DNA of 64,000 nucleotides from Mucilaginibacter xinganensis (GTDB taxonomy: Bacteria > Bacteroidota > Bacteroidia > Sphingobacteriales > Sphingobacteriaceae): contig NZ_CP022743.1 of the NCBI RefSeq assembly GCF_002257585.1, forward strand, positions 3,658,001-3,722,000. Reading direction: 5' to 3'. The notes below the pieces were generated by a model. The model was given only the letters and a program-made list of their open reading frames with translations. It was not told the origin of the DNA and made no database searches. How positions within the stretch are numbered: position 1 is the first letter of the stretch; each line of letters starts with the position of its first letter. This document shows, piece after piece, positions 9,884 through 20,055 of this stretch. The translations under genes and the position numbers were made by a program.

Positions 9884-9937
9884 CAAGTGTTCTATTTTCG
9901 AGCAAGCAGATTTTGCAAATCCGAAATCGAGCACTTG
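9884..9937. repeat. Imperfect inverted repeat after aroB
   Basis: CAAGTGTTCTATTTTCG (9884-9900) pairs with CGAAATCGAGCACTTG (9922-9937) with one mismatch, one wobble and one bulge. A smaller hairpin (GATTT/AAATC, 9909-9921) sits in the loop. There is no strong T-run after it on either strand, so it looks more like a dispersed intergenic repeat than a classic terminator. Copy number elsewhere cannot be judged from this window. Confidence 0.6.
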
Positions 9938-9960
9938 AAGGTCTAAAATTCTGAATAAAT

Positions 9961-10857
9961 ATGTTCCACCCCGACATACGACAAGAAACAGCAATACTAT
10001 TGGTAGGACTATTAGTAGTAATGACCGTGCTTGAAATGTGGTTCAGCTATCGCGAAAACCGCCACTATTACGAAAAAAGAGACACCCTTACCAATATTTA
10101 TTTAACCACGCTGGCTTTCCTGCTAAATCTTGCCGTGGGCGGAAGCACTTTTTTTATACTTAATTTTGCCGGGCAATTCAGGCTGATTGAAATACATAAT
10201 ACCGCTATTTACTGGATAGTACTGGTGGTGGTACAGGATTTTTTGTATTGGGCATTGCATTACACCGGGCACTATTGCCGCCTTTTTTGGGCCATACATG
10301 TAACGCATCATTCCTCAACGCATTTTAATTTCACTACCGGTTTCCGTTCTACTGTTTTTGAACCGCTTTACCGGGTATTCTTTTACCTGCCCCTGGCCCT
10401 TATGGGGTTCAATGCGGTCGATATCCTTTACGCTTACTTAATTACCCAGCTTTATGGCAACCTTGTGCACACGCAGTATAAAATACCTTTACCAAAATGG
10501 TACGGGCTTATATTTGTAACGCCATCGCACCATAGGGTGCACCATGCCTCTAATATCCCCTACCTTGATAAAAACATGGGCATGGTATTAATTATCTGGG
10601 ACCGGATGTTTGGTACCTTCCGCGAAGAAAACCTGCCTGAGCCGGTTAAATATGGACTAACCCATCAACCGGATGACCTTGGCCCTGTAAACATTCTTTT
10701 TCACGAATGGAAGGCTTTGCTCGCTGATGTAAAAAAGGCGCCTACCTTTAAAATTAAACTGCAATACTTTCTTAATCCTCCGGGCTGGAGCCATGATAGC
10801 AGCAGCCAAACGGCGCGCACGCTGCAAAGGGAGTATAAAGATCAGCATTCTGGCTAA
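9961..10857 (+). CDS. Sterol desaturase / fatty acid hydroxylase family protein
   Basis: Integral-membrane di-iron oxygenase of 298 residues. The histidine clusters that bind the metal pair are all present: HYTGH (about residue 100), HVTHH (about 117) and HHRVHH (about 197), with several hydrophobic segments at the N-terminus. Members hydroxylate or desaturate lipids (sterols, fatty acids, carotenoids). The substrate here cannot be told from the sequence. It is a single gene, 85 bases after aroB. Confidence 0.9.
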   Translation: MFHPDIRQETAILLVGLLVVMTVLEMWFSYRENRHYYEKRDTLTNIYLTTLAFLLNLAVGGSTFFILNFAGQFRLIEIHNTAIYWIVLVVVQDFLYWALHYTGHYCRLFWAIHVTHHSSTHFNFTTGFRSTVFEPLYRVFFYLPLALMGFNAVDILYAYLITQLYGNLVHTQYKIPLPKWYGLIFVTPSHHRVHHASNIPYLDKNMGMVLIIWDRMFGTFREENLPEPVKYGLTHQPDDLGPVNILFHEWKALLADVKKAPTFKIKLQYFLNPPGWSHDSSSQTARTLQREYKDQHSG

Positions 10858-11076
10858 TTTATTACGGCTAACGCCAAAGTAACTTATACTGTTTAACCTA
10901 AATCCTACTGCCAAAAAAAAGCAAGTATCGTTTGCCATTGCTTAAATTATTGAACCTGGTAAGCAGCTATACAATTTATTAAGGTCCAATATGCGCTCCC
11001 AACGTTTCGTATGCGAAGCAAAATATCGTGAATTACTTTTATAGTCAATCACCTTTTTCCATCAATCGCCGTGTAA

Positions 11077-11110
11077 TAAAAAAAGCCGCTCCGGAAACCC
11101 GGAACGGCTA
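11077..11110 (-). terminator. Rho-independent terminator of the susCD-like operon
   Basis: On the minus strand a GC-rich hairpin (arms CGGCT/AGCCG at 11105-11109 and 11084-11088, extended inward by a CCGG core) is followed by a run of seven T. It lies about 35 bases after the SusD-like stop codon, so it ends the SusC/SusD transcript. Confidence 0.85.
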
Positions 11111-11144
11111 ATTAACTACTATTTATGTGGAACGGATTCCCTTA

Positions 11145-12779
11145 TTAATTTGGATTTTTGATTGGTGCACTTCCTGAGGCAGGCGGGTTCAATACAAACT
11201 CATCAGCCGGAACATCCCAGTAATCAAGGAAGTTATAGTTAATGGTTACGTGAGTATTTAATTTGCCTTCTGAGGTGTAAACTACACAATTGGTGCGGCC
11301 ACCGCCTTTGGAAATGTCATAAATAACTCCCCATCTGCGTGCATCGTAAAATGCAGTACCCCTGAACAATAAAGCCAGGCGCCTTTCTTTACGCAACTCT
11401 TCCAATGCCTGAGCCTGATTTAAACCAGTACCTGATACTTTTGGAAGGCCTGCACCCTGGTAAGTCCTTACATTATCAACACTGGTTAAGCCGGCGTCAA
11501 TTTGCCCGGTGTATATTAGCGCTTCGGCTTTCATCAATTCGTTTTCTTCGTAGCTGCCGGCCATATAAACTTCCTGGTTACCTGGTGTTTTATCAGCAAT
11601 CTGCAGCGCGCCATTGTTTGGCGTTGCGTCAAGCTTGGCATCATATAGCTTCCACCTGGTGCTAAAAGTAAAACCGCCCACCTGGTTAACAAATGGCGTA
11701 ACCTGTAAAAAGTTCTTGGCTAAACGTTTGTCGTCAGGTTTAATATCCTGCACTAACCGCTCACTTATCGTAAAGCTACTTGCTGTTTCATCACCAGAAG
11801 TATTGGCAGCAACTGAACCGCCACCGGCAGAAAACACATAGTTATTGGTTGTGCTCCATCCGGCAAATACGTTATCTCCAGACTGGATACCTGAATTTAC
11901 TAACGTAAGTATAGCTTGCCAGTTAGCGGCTGTCATAGCAGACGTGCGGGTATTAACCAGCAGATTACGCGCCAATAAAGTATTTATACTACGCACAAAC
12001 ATTGCCGGCGTTGGCGCCTGCGCATTACCCACCTGGAAAAAAGTAGGTAATAAAGACTGCATTAAAGTGGTATAAGTTGCAGTATTGCTGATAGAAGTTA
12101 AAAGAGAAGCGGCCTGTTGCAGATTTTTATTTGACTCCTCAATCAAAGCTGCGCTGTGAACATATACATTGCTGGTTGCGCTTATGGAGTTATTGATAAT
12201 TCCCGCGTAATAAACTGAACCTAACCTTGCATAAGCATAACCTTTCCACCAGTATGCCCATGCTTTATAAGTGGCCTGTTTTGTTGCGGCATCACCTGTC
12301 AATGGGACAGTGCCTGCAAGTGCAAGAATCTGGTTGGCGGCGTTGTTTAGGCCATACATGCTTTGCCACTCGTAGTAAAACATGTTGGTACCCTGCTTGT
12401 CGCGGGTATTATTAAGCCTCAAATTCGCAATTTGCGGCTGGGGATTAGTCAGTTTTGTGCCGTCATCCAATATAGCATATTCTGGCACGTTAACCAGGTT
12501 GACGTTTTGATTGGATGCCTGTGCTGATACGTCATCGGCAAGTAATTCATGGTAACCATAGCATAGCGAGAAAAAGCTGTCGCCTAACCAACCATCACCA
12601 TTAACAAATCCATTAATATACACACTTCCGGATGCAAGAGAAGTAAGTCCGCTTTCCGTTTTTGCCTGCTCAAGTGTTGGTGAATTGGGGTTTTTAACAT
12701 CCAATTGCTTCTTGCATGATGAGGACACAACTATGCCGGCCATTATAGCCGATGTTATTATATATTTATATTTTTTCAT
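11145..12779 (-). CDS. SusD/RagB family nutrient-binding lipoprotein
   Basis: Surface lipoprotein that forms the lid of a SusC-type TonB-dependent transporter. MKKYKYIITSAIMAGIVVSSSC gives a type II signal with the lipid-modified Cys in SSSC, then KKQLDVKNPNSPT, typical of mature SusD starts. The C-terminal ELRKERRLALLFRGTAFYDARRWG motif is the hallmark SusD_RagB segment. I place the start at 12779, after a 7-residue upstream extension. It directly follows the SusC-like gene. No glycoside hydrolase or regulator is next to the pair, so the ligand is unknown. Confidence 0.93.
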   Translation of the reverse strand: MKKYKYIITSAIMAGIVVSSSCKKQLDVKNPNSPTLEQAKTESGLTSLASGSVYINGFVNGDGWLGDSFFSLCYGYHELLADDVSAQASNQNVNLVNVPEYAILDDGTKLTNPQPQIANLRLNNTRDKQGTNMFYYEWQSMYGLNNAANQILALAGTVPLTGDAATKQATYKAWAYWWKGYAYARLGSVYYAGIINNSISATSNVYVHSAALIEESNKNLQQAASLLTSISNTATYTTLMQSLLPTFFQVGNAQAPTPAMFVRSINTLLARNLLVNTRTSAMTAANWQAILTLVNSGIQSGDNVFAGWSTTNNYVFSAGGGSVAANTSGDETASSFTISERLVQDIKPDDKRLAKNFLQVTPFVNQVGGFTFSTRWKLYDAKLDATPNNGALQIADKTPGNQEVYMAGSYEENELMKAEALIYTGQIDAGLTSVDNVRTYQGAGLPKVSGTGLNQAQALEELRKERRLALLFRGTAFYDARRWGVIYDISKGGGRTNCVVYTSEGKLNTHVTINYNFLDYWDVPADEFVLNPPASGSAPIKNPN

Positions 12780-12800
12780 TTTTTTTCGATTAAAATTCAA

Positions 12801-15800
12801 TTAAAACCCAAGATTTAAACCGACCTGATATGATTTGCTGTTAGGCGTTGAATCATGATCCACTCCCCTGTCGAAAGGCGAGTTAGAAGCACCGGAACTA
12901 ACTTCCGGATCAAAGCCTGTGTATTTGGTAAAGGTCAAGATGTTACGTCCCGTAAAAGTTAAAACCGCTCTTTTGAACACTTTTCCGCCAATTAATTTAG
13001 AGAAATCATAACCCAGATAAATGTTTCTTAACCTAAGGAAAGAAGACCCTTCATAAAAGTAATCTTTAGTTCCGTTACGTGCACCGTTTCTTGCACCAAT
13101 AATATCAGCATAGGCACTGCGGTAATAAGCAGTATAAGCACCGCTTGTACCGCCAATGTTAACCGCTTTATCATAATCGCCGCTGATACCATCTCTGTAT
13201 TGCCATTCTTTTGTTTGGTTATAAAGGTGGCTGCCATAAACCCAGTCAAACTGAAAACCGAAAGATAGCGCCTTGTAGGTGAAGTTATTAATAAACGACG
13301 CATTGAATTTAGGGTTTGGATCGCCTAAAGGAAGTGCCTCACTTCCGAATTGAATTGCTTTGGTAGCTATATTCACTACCCTGCCATCAACAATGGTGTA
13401 TTTTGAATAATCTGCAGGCAAAATGTACGGTACACCTGCACTGTTTGTTTCGGTTACGCTTGTTAAAGCTTTATTACCATAGATCTGGCCGATTTTCTGT
13501 CCGGCGATCAGAGATTCCTGGGTGCTTCCCGCAGCTGTTGACAGGATAATAGGGGCACCGCTTGTGCTGGTAATAGTGGTAGTTTCGTTGCTAAAGTTGG
13601 TAGTAAAATGCCAGTTAAAATCCTTGCTCCTTAAAATTCCTATATTTAACGAAGCCTGGAAACCATGTGACGCCAGTCCGATGGCATTTGTTAAAATTTT
13701 GTTACCACCGGTTGAAGGCGCTGTATTAATACTGTATATAACATTATTGGCTTTTCGGTTCCAATAGGTGCCGCTAACATTAATTTCGCTGAACCAATTG
13801 CCGGAAGCTCCTTTAATACCGATATCGGTACCAATTTCATATTCTTTTGAAACCTCCACCTTCAGATCAGGGTTTGCAAGCGAAGTCGGTAAATTAAATG
13901 TTAACGCCGAACCCAAATTTTGTGGGTTTATGGTTGGATATCTGTCAAACGGCATTGGCTGTGTACCCGCTTCACCAAAACCTCCTCTAAGCTTAAATTC
14001 AGGAATTGCGTTTCCAAGACTTGAGTTTTTCCAGAAATCAAACGAAGATGGCCTGATGTAACCGTTTACGTTAGGAAAAGTGAACGGTTTTGAACCACCA
14101 CCAAAAGCCGATGAATAATCGCTTCTGAAACCACCACCAATACCGCCATAATCACCAAAATCAATTTTTTGGTTTACAATAAACCCGTAAGTGATGAATG
14201 GCGTTGTATAATCGTACGATACAGCCTGGGTTGCAGTTTGCTGAAAGTTATAGATTGCATATTGAGGCAACTCTAAACCATAAGTATTATACTGTTTGTC
14301 AACATTCTTGCGGTAGTCATAAGCCAGCAATGTACTGGTTGTGATCGGCAGGTTGATATGGAAGTCTTTCTGGAAATCAGTCTTGATATTTGCAGAACCG
14401 TTAAAGTTTTGAAAAACAGTGGTGCTGGTATTTTTATCAAGCTCCCCATTCGGATTAGCCGCAAAAAAACCATAATATGAACCCAAATCCTGCGCGGTTA
14501 ACGTGTTCGATTGATTTTTGAAGATTATATTTTGATCGGTATGCTGATAGTTTAAGCCATATTTGGCACTTAATGTAATAAATTTATTGATCTTATAATC
14601 CGCCATTATGCTTTGTAACAGATCCTCGCGGTTAGACACCCGGTTTGCCCACTGGGTATAATAGTTAGGGTTTGAACCGTTCACACTCACTGTACCTGAA
14701 TTTAATGATAACGGATAGCTTCCGTCGGCATTTTTCTGGTTAAAGTCATAATATGGCGAGGCGTTGAGTACGTCAAATATACCGCCTGCATTACCTATCC
14801 CGTAATTTGGGTTAAGCGTATTTTTGGTGTAGATAAGCTGTGTCACCGAACGAAGTGTAAATCCTTTAAATAGTTCGGTACCTAAATTTAAGGTAAGGTT
14901 TGTTCTGTCGTTATAACCATTGTTGCGGATATTACTTTGTTGGTGATTATTTGAAACCGTTAAGTTATAATCAGTTTTATCGTTCGCACCTGAAACAGCA
15001 ACACTGTTATTTGAGGTATATGCTGTTTTGAATAATTGAGCCAGGTGGTCGTAGTACTTTAAATTGGTACCATATTGCTGGTGGGCAATATTTAGCGGAT
15101 TAGACATAGCTGTAGGGTTACCATTGCCGGGGTCTGCTCCGTAAGCCCACTGGATGCCCTGGTACCTGCCATCCGCATCGCGAACAATAGGATTTCCGCT
15201 TGCGTCAATGAAAATTCCGTTTGCATCAACTTTAAAGCTGCTTAATTTTGCCTGGTGCACATTCCCCTGGTTTATATAATTACCTGCGCTGTAGCTTGAT
15301 ATAACATCAATGCGGGTTTTTCCAACTTTCCCTTTCTTGGTAAAGATCTGGATAACGCCATTTGCACCTTGTGCACCATAAATTGATGACGCGGCAGCAC
15401 CCTGAACAATCTCAAGGTGATCAACAGTAGTAGGATCAAGCTGGCTTAAGTCAGTTGTTCTTGATTCAATACCATCAACCAGGATCATTGGAGCAGTACT
15501 TCCCTGCACAGTGTTTATACCGCGTAATAAAATATTGGTTCTGGCACCCGGTGTACCATCAACAGATGAAATCTGCGCACCGGGAATTTGACCAACAAGG
15601 CCCTGATCAATTGAGGCCTGTGGTGATGAAGTAAGCGCTTTGCCTGAAACAGCCTCAACTGAGATCCCTAATCTTGTTTTACTGGTAGCCACGCCAGAAC
15701 CTGTTACTACAACTTCGTTGAGTTCCTTAAAATCAGAAACCATTGTAACATTCAAAACACCGCTTGCCGGGATAGGTAAACTAACTGTTTTGTAGCTGAT

Positions 15801-16034
15801 AAATGAAAATGTTAAAGTAGTTGCCCCGGCGGGAACAGCTACACTGAATTTTCCCTGGGCGTTGGTTTGTGTACCGTTGTTGGAGCCTTTTGCTACCACA
15901 GTTGCCCCGGGGATAGGTAAACCGTCATCTTTTGCAACCACGGTACCTGTTACAGTACGGGTTTGTGAGTAAGCATGGTTACATGCAAATACCAGCAAAA
16001 GGAAAAAAATACTGTTAAGTAATTGTTTCTTCAT
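12801..16034 (-). CDS. SusC/RagA family TonB-linked outer membrane transporter
   Basis: A 1077-residue outer-membrane barrel that imports a ligand captured by its SusD partner. Order: signal peptide ending HAYSQ, CarboxypepD_reg-like domain (TVTGTVVAKDDGLPIPGATVVAKGS), TonB-box-like stretch (ELNEVVVTGSG), plug with LLRGINTVQGSTAPMILVDG and IVQGAAASSIYGAQGANGVI, then the barrel ending in aromatic-rich VGLNLGF. There is no STN domain, so regulation by a FecI/FecR pair is less likely than for the receptor at the right end of the window. It is the first gene of a two-gene operon. Confidence 0.95.
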   Translation of the reverse strand: MKKQLLNSIFFLLLVFACNHAYSQTRTVTGTVVAKDDGLPIPGATVVAKGSNNGTQTNAQGKFSVAVPAGATTLTFSFISYKTVSLPIPASGVLNVTMVSDFKELNEVVVTGSGVATSKTRLGISVEAVSGKALTSSPQASIDQGLVGQIPGAQISSVDGTPGARTNILLRGINTVQGSTAPMILVDGIESRTTDLSQLDPTTVDHLEIVQGAAASSIYGAQGANGVIQIFTKKGKVGKTRIDVISSYSAGNYINQGNVHQAKLSSFKVDANGIFIDASGNPIVRDADGRYQGIQWAYGADPGNGNPTAMSNPLNIAHQQYGTNLKYYDHLAQLFKTAYTSNNSVAVSGANDKTDYNLTVSNNHQQSNIRNNGYNDRTNLTLNLGTELFKGFTLRSVTQLIYTKNTLNPNYGIGNAGGIFDVLNASPYYDFNQKNADGSYPLSLNSGTVSVNGSNPNYYTQWANRVSNREDLLQSIMADYKINKFITLSAKYGLNYQHTDQNIIFKNQSNTLTAQDLGSYYGFFAANPNGELDKNTSTTVFQNFNGSANIKTDFQKDFHINLPITTSTLLAYDYRKNVDKQYNTYGLELPQYAIYNFQQTATQAVSYDYTTPFITYGFIVNQKIDFGDYGGIGGGFRSDYSSAFGGGSKPFTFPNVNGYIRPSSFDFWKNSSLGNAIPEFKLRGGFGEAGTQPMPFDRYPTINPQNLGSALTFNLPTSLANPDLKVEVSKEYEIGTDIGIKGASGNWFSEINVSGTYWNRKANNVIYSINTAPSTGGNKILTNAIGLASHGFQASLNIGILRSKDFNWHFTTNFSNETTTITSTSGAPIILSTAAGSTQESLIAGQKIGQIYGNKALTSVTETNSAGVPYILPADYSKYTIVDGRVVNIATKAIQFGSEALPLGDPNPKFNASFINNFTYKALSFGFQFDWVYGSHLYNQTKEWQYRDGISGDYDKAVNIGGTSGAYTAYYRSAYADIIGARNGARNGTKDYFYEGSSFLRLRNIYLGYDFSKLIGGKVFKRAVLTFTGRNILTFTKYTGFDPEVSSGASNSPFDRGVDHDSTPNSKSYQVGLNLGF

Positions 16035-16780
16035 GTGTTAATTAATTTGTCAGTTAATAGTTAACCCAAGATAGTCGTGTAAAAATTATGTTACAATAGT
16101 TTTAAAATAATTACTATTTTGGAAAAATAATGACAGAAATTTAGTGTTTAATTAACACTATCTTAAATTAAGAGTATTATTTTTTTATTTAATTTAAAAA
16201 AATACACGTTTCAAAGTATTGAAAAATTATTTTTTTTTGCTTTTATTGATAAAAAAATTAAAAACCTGTCACATTTTGATTTTAAAATCGTCATATTATA
16301 TTTTTTACACTGGTTTTTTTACTAATAAATGCAATATTTTTATAGCTTAATTCATTTTATAAATAAATAGCAATCAAAAGCAACAAAAATTAAATAAATT
16401 ACTACAACGCAAACGATCAGCAGAGAACAAACCTCTTTATCATTTATAATTTGTGAATATTATTCATTTATTGCGCTATAAAATGAATTTCTTAGAATTT
16501 TGTATCAGGTATTGCATTTTAGAGTGTCGCCGCGTGATACCTATCTCATTTTTGGCAGCACGTTCCAAATAGCTTTAACACAAATCATCAGTTGATTAGC
16601 AAGCCAGAAATAACCGGTTGGATTAAAATATAAAAAACGTACTTAGATTTGTGTTTTGCTTAACTAAAAAGCATCAATTCGAAGGATTGTTACCATCACC
16701 TACATGCATTTATTTAAAAAATGTAACATTCTTAAGCATTTCGTATCTTAACACAAATTACAAAACTATAACCTTTCCAT
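16035..16780. promoter_or_regulatory. 746-bp AT-rich divergent intergenic region
   Basis: This gene-free region separates the SusC/D operon (minus) from the ABC exporter (plus). It is strikingly AT-rich with many A and T runs. A near-perfect palindrome, TAGTGTT/AACACTA (16142-16160), lies about 110 bases before the SusC start and could be an operator. An inverted repeat, ATTCATTT/AAATGAAT, spans 16462-16488. TAGATTTG at 16644-16651 matches the -7 consensus toward the ABC genes, with a TTG 23 bases upstream. I see no ORF with coding character and no recognisable RNA. Confidence 0.5.
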
Positions 16781-17689
16781 ATGTTAAGCATCCGCAATAT
16801 TGTTAAGCAATACGCCGGTCACCGGGCGTTGAGCGATGTAAGCCTTGAAGTTAAAAGCGGGCAGATCTTTGGCCTGCTGGGGCCCAACGGCGCCGGCAAA
16901 ACTTCCCTTATCCGCATCATTAATCAGATTACTGCTCCGGACAGCGGCGAAGTTTACTTTAACGACCAAAAGCTGAACCAATCGCACATAGACCGGATCG
17001 GTTATCTCCCCGAAGAACGTGGGCTGTATAAAAAAATGGAAATAGGCGAGCAGATGATCTACCTGGCCCGGTTAAAAGGACTAAGCCGCGATGAAGCTGT
17101 GCGAAGGCTAAAAATCTGGTTCGATAAACTGGGAATGGAAACCTGGTGGAAAAAGAAAATTGAAGAGCTTTCAAAAGGAATGCAGCAAAAGGCGCAGTTC
17201 GTTGCAACCGTATTGCACGAGCCGGACCTGATCATACTGGATGAACCCTTCAGTGGTTTTGACCCGGTAAATGCCGAAATAATTAAAGATGAAATCCTTG
17301 AGCTCAACCGCAAGGGCGCCACTATTTTATTTTCAACCCACCGCATGGAATCAGTAGAGGAACTTTGCGACTCTATAGCGCTGATTCATCAATCGCACAA
17401 AATTCTTGACGGCACGGTAAAAAGTATCCGCAATTCGTATCGCAGCGCCACTTACATGGTTGAATATAACGGGCCTCAATTAACATTTAACGGAACACAA
17501 CCATTTGAAGTAATTGAAGAGCACTCAGGCGGTGAAGACGAGCAAACCATCAAAATAAAACTAAATGGCAATAATAACTCCAACGATGTGCTGCAATACC
17601 TCATACCAAAAACACGAATCAATATGTTGCAGGAGGTAATTCCAAGTATGAACGAAATTTTTATAGAACAAGTAAATTTAATCCGTTAA
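16781..17689 (+). CDS. ABC transporter ATP-binding protein (NatA-like)
   Basis: ATPase subunit of an ABC-2 type exporter, 302 residues. It has Walker A GPNGAGKTS (about residue 34), the Q-loop region, signature LSKGMQQKAQ, Walker B LIILDEPFSGFDP and the switch His in STHRMES. A C-terminal DUF4162-like extension (about 215-302) is typical of NatA-type drug/Na+ or antibiotic exporters. Three bases separate its stop from the permease start, so they form an operon. The substrate is unknown. Confidence 0.93.
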   Translation: MLSIRNIVKQYAGHRALSDVSLEVKSGQIFGLLGPNGAGKTSLIRIINQITAPDSGEVYFNDQKLNQSHIDRIGYLPEERGLYKKMEIGEQMIYLARLKGLSRDEAVRRLKIWFDKLGMETWWKKKIEELSKGMQQKAQFVATVLHEPDLIILDEPFSGFDPVNAEIIKDEILELNRKGATILFSTHRMESVEELCDSIALIHQSHKILDGTVKSIRNSYRSATYMVEYNGPQLTFNGTQPFEVIEEHSGGEDEQTIKIKLNGNNNSNDVLQYLIPKTRINMLQEVIPSMNEIFIEQVNLIR

Positions 17690-17692
17690 GCC

Positions 17693-18943
17693 ATGAACAA
17701 AGTTTTACTGATAATACAGCGTGAATACCTTACCCGGGTGCGAAAGAAATCGTTCATCATCATGATCTTCGTGGTGCCGCTTTTGATTTTGGGTATGGGG
17801 GCCGTTATTGGACTGGTGGCTAAAAACAGCACAGAACTAAATGAACAGCAGGTTGTTAAAGTTATTGATGAAAGCGGGGTTTTTGCCGGCAAATTTAAGG
17901 ACCAGAAAAACTTAAAATTTGAGACTACCAAACAATCGATAACAGCGTTAAAGGCCGAGCTGAAAAAAGATGAAAACCTTTCAGCATTACAAATCCCTGC
18001 CAACTATACCAAAAAGGATGCAATCAATATCCTTTCAAAAAAGAAACCTGGCATTACGCTTACTGAAAAAATAGAAACCCAGATGAATGACATTGCCTTG
18101 AACAATGGCATGATCAAAAATCATATTGATACAGCACTGTTGCATTCTATAAAAAGCAACCTGTCGCTTAATACGGTAGAAATAACCGAAACCGGCGACA
18201 ATAAAACAAACTTAGGCGCCAATATTGGTGTAGGGATAGCCTGTGCCATCCTTATCTATTTAGCGCTGTTTATTTATGGTGCCCAAGTTATGCGCGGCGT
18301 TATTGAAGAGAAAACCAGCAGGATAATAGAAGTTATCATATCGTCGGTAAAACCATTTCAATTAATGCTGGGCAAAATTATCGGGGTTGGGCTGGTGGGA
18401 CTTACGCAGTTTAGCGCATGGATCATCCTTTCAGTTATCTCAACCAAAATTTTAGGGCATTCATTATCCTCCTCGCCAAACGGTATAATGGGCGCCCTGG
18501 CCGTTTTGCAAACCATCCCTTTTGGAAAAGTCCTGGCATGTTTTATATTTTATTTTCTTGCAGGGTACCTGCTTTACAGCGCACTTTTTGCGGCAGTAGG
18601 TTCAGCCGTTGACAGCGAGACAGAAACCCAGCAGTTTATGTTTCCCATCACCCTGCCTTTGTTGTTCACTTATATGTTGTCTGTAACTATTTTATTCAGG
18701 GCGCCTGATAGCCCGCTGGCAGTATGGTTATCTATTATTCCGTTCACTTCGCCGGTGGCTATGATGCTGCGGCTTCCATTCGGCGTACCGCCATGGCAGC
18801 TCGCCCTTTCAATGTCCCTTTTGGTGATCGGTTTTTTATTTACCACTTATGTTGCGGCAAGAATTTACCGGGTTGGTATTTTAATGTACGGCAAAAAAGC
18901 GAGTTATAAAGAGCTGGTTAAATGGTTCTTTTATAAAGAGTAG
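17693..18943 (+). CDS. ABC-2 type transporter permease (NatB-like)
   Basis: Membrane partner of the preceding ATPase, 416 residues. One N-terminal membrane helix (FIIMIFVVPLLILGMGAVIGLV) is followed by a large extracytoplasmic domain (about 40-180). A cluster of five to six helices comes after, containing the ABC-2 motif MRGVIEEKTSRIIEVIISSVKPFQLMLGKIIG. This NatB/YhaP-like layout supports an export role. The ATG directly follows the ATPase stop. A strong terminator lies downstream at 19007-19038. Confidence 0.93.
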   Translation: MNKVLLIIQREYLTRVRKKSFIIMIFVVPLLILGMGAVIGLVAKNSTELNEQQVVKVIDESGVFAGKFKDQKNLKFETTKQSITALKAELKKDENLSALQIPANYTKKDAINILSKKKPGITLTEKIETQMNDIALNNGMIKNHIDTALLHSIKSNLSLNTVEITETGDNKTNLGANIGVGIACAILIYLALFIYGAQVMRGVIEEKTSRIIEVIISSVKPFQLMLGKIIGVGLVGLTQFSAWIILSVISTKILGHSLSSSPNGIMGALAVLQTIPFGKVLACFIFYFLAGYLLYSALFAAVGSAVDSETETQQFMFPITLPLLFTYMLSVTILFRAPDSPLAVWLSIIPFTSPVAMMLRLPFGVPPWQLALSMSLLVIGFLFTTYVAARIYRVGILMYGKKASYKELVKWFFYKE

Positions 18944-19006
18944 TGCTACCTTCCCAATCGGGCGTTCGATTTCGAAAGAAAAGTTTTGAAAACAGAAAGA
19001 TTATAA

Positions 19007-19046
19007 AATCCCTTAAATGCTAAACAATTTAAGGGATTATTTATTT
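19007..19046 (+). terminator. Rho-independent terminator after the ABC exporter genes
   Basis: A perfect 12-bp stem (AATCCCTTAAAT / ATTTAAGGGATT, 19007-19018 and 19027-19038) with an 8-base loop is followed by the T-rich ATTTATTTT. It ends the ABC operon only 15 bases before the next start codon. Confidence 0.85.
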
Positions 19047-19053
19047 TAGATGC

Positions 19054-19980
19054 ATGAACAAACGCATAGCCATTATGGATTTGGGCACCAACACGTTTCA
19101 CTTGCTGATAGTTGAAGGAAATGTTTCTGCATACACAGAAATTGTACATGAGCAGGATCCTGTAAAACTTGGTGAAGGCGGCATCAATAAAGGCTTTATC
19201 CAGCCTGTGGCATTTGAGCGTGGCCTTAAAAGCATGCAGCGGTACCATCAGCTTATTTTCGATAACAATGTAACGCAGGTTAGGGCTATTGCTACATCAG
19301 CCCTGCGCAATGCGGCAAACGGACAGGATTTTATTAACCAGGTAAAAGCTCAAACGGGCATAGCTATTGAAATTATTGACGGCGATGCCGAAGCAGCTTA
19401 TATTTATAAAGGTGTTAAAGCATCCGGGAGCTTATCTGCTCATAACAGCCTGGTGGTAGATATAGGCGGCGGAAGTGTAGAATTTATTATTTGCGATAAT
19501 GAGCAGGTAAAATGGAAACAAAGCTTTGAGATAGGTGCGGCCCGGCTAATGGATAACTTCCACAGGACAGATCCCATCTCTCCCGAATCAATTACTGCGC
19601 TTAACCTTTATTTAAAGCATAGTTTAAAAGATCTTTTTACAGTTGCTGCTGCTCATCGAATTGAAAACATAATAGGTTCATCAGGGGTATTTGAAAGCTA
19701 CGCCGGACTTATTGAAATTGGCAAAGGGCATTCATTCGACCTAAAAAAAACAAAACACTATGATTTTGAGAAGGATGAACTTTTAGCAGTAATTGAAAGC
19801 CTCATTCTTTCATCGCACCAGCAGCGCTTAAGCAATAAAGCCATTATCCCTGTTAGGGTTGATATGATTGTAACCGCATCCATACTAACCCGGTTCATTA
19901 TAAATAAATTGGGGATTGATAAGGTTGTTATGTCAACAAGTTCATTAAAGGAAGGGGTGTTGGCGGAGATGATGGACTGA
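19054..19980 (+). CDS. Ppx/GppA family phosphatase
   Basis: Member of the ASKHA-fold exopolyphosphatase / pppGpp phosphohydrolase family, 308 residues. Motifs: the phosphate-1 loop AIMDLGTNTFHLLI at the N-terminus, ATSALRNAANG, the catalytic Glu region DGDAEAAYIYKG, and phosphate-2 VVDIGGGSVEFI. The C-terminal HD-like domain of long Ppx proteins is absent, as is common in Bacteroidota. Polyphosphate versus (p)ppGpp specificity cannot be read from sequence. Confidence 0.92.
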   Translation: MNKRIAIMDLGTNTFHLLIVEGNVSAYTEIVHEQDPVKLGEGGINKGFIQPVAFERGLKSMQRYHQLIFDNNVTQVRAIATSALRNAANGQDFINQVKAQTGIAIEIIDGDAEAAYIYKGVKASGSLSAHNSLVVDIGGGSVEFIICDNEQVKWKQSFEIGAARLMDNFHRTDPISPESITALNLYLKHSLKDLFTVAAAHRIENIIGSSGVFESYAGLIEIGKGHSFDLKKTKHYDFEKDELLAVIESLILSSHQQRLSNKAIIPVRVDMIVTASILTRFIINKLGIDKVVMSTSSLKEGVLAEMMD

Positions 19981-20055
19981 AGAATACAAATTTCAGATCA
20001 AATAATATTTCCGCGGCATCATTTGTATATTGCAGTTCAATAACTGACCCATCTC

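Noticed and set aside
16462..16488. ATTCATTT/AAATGAAT inverted repeat as an operator for the ABC genes
   Set aside because: In such AT-rich DNA an 8-bp AT repeat is expected by chance, and it has no fixed relation to a promoter.
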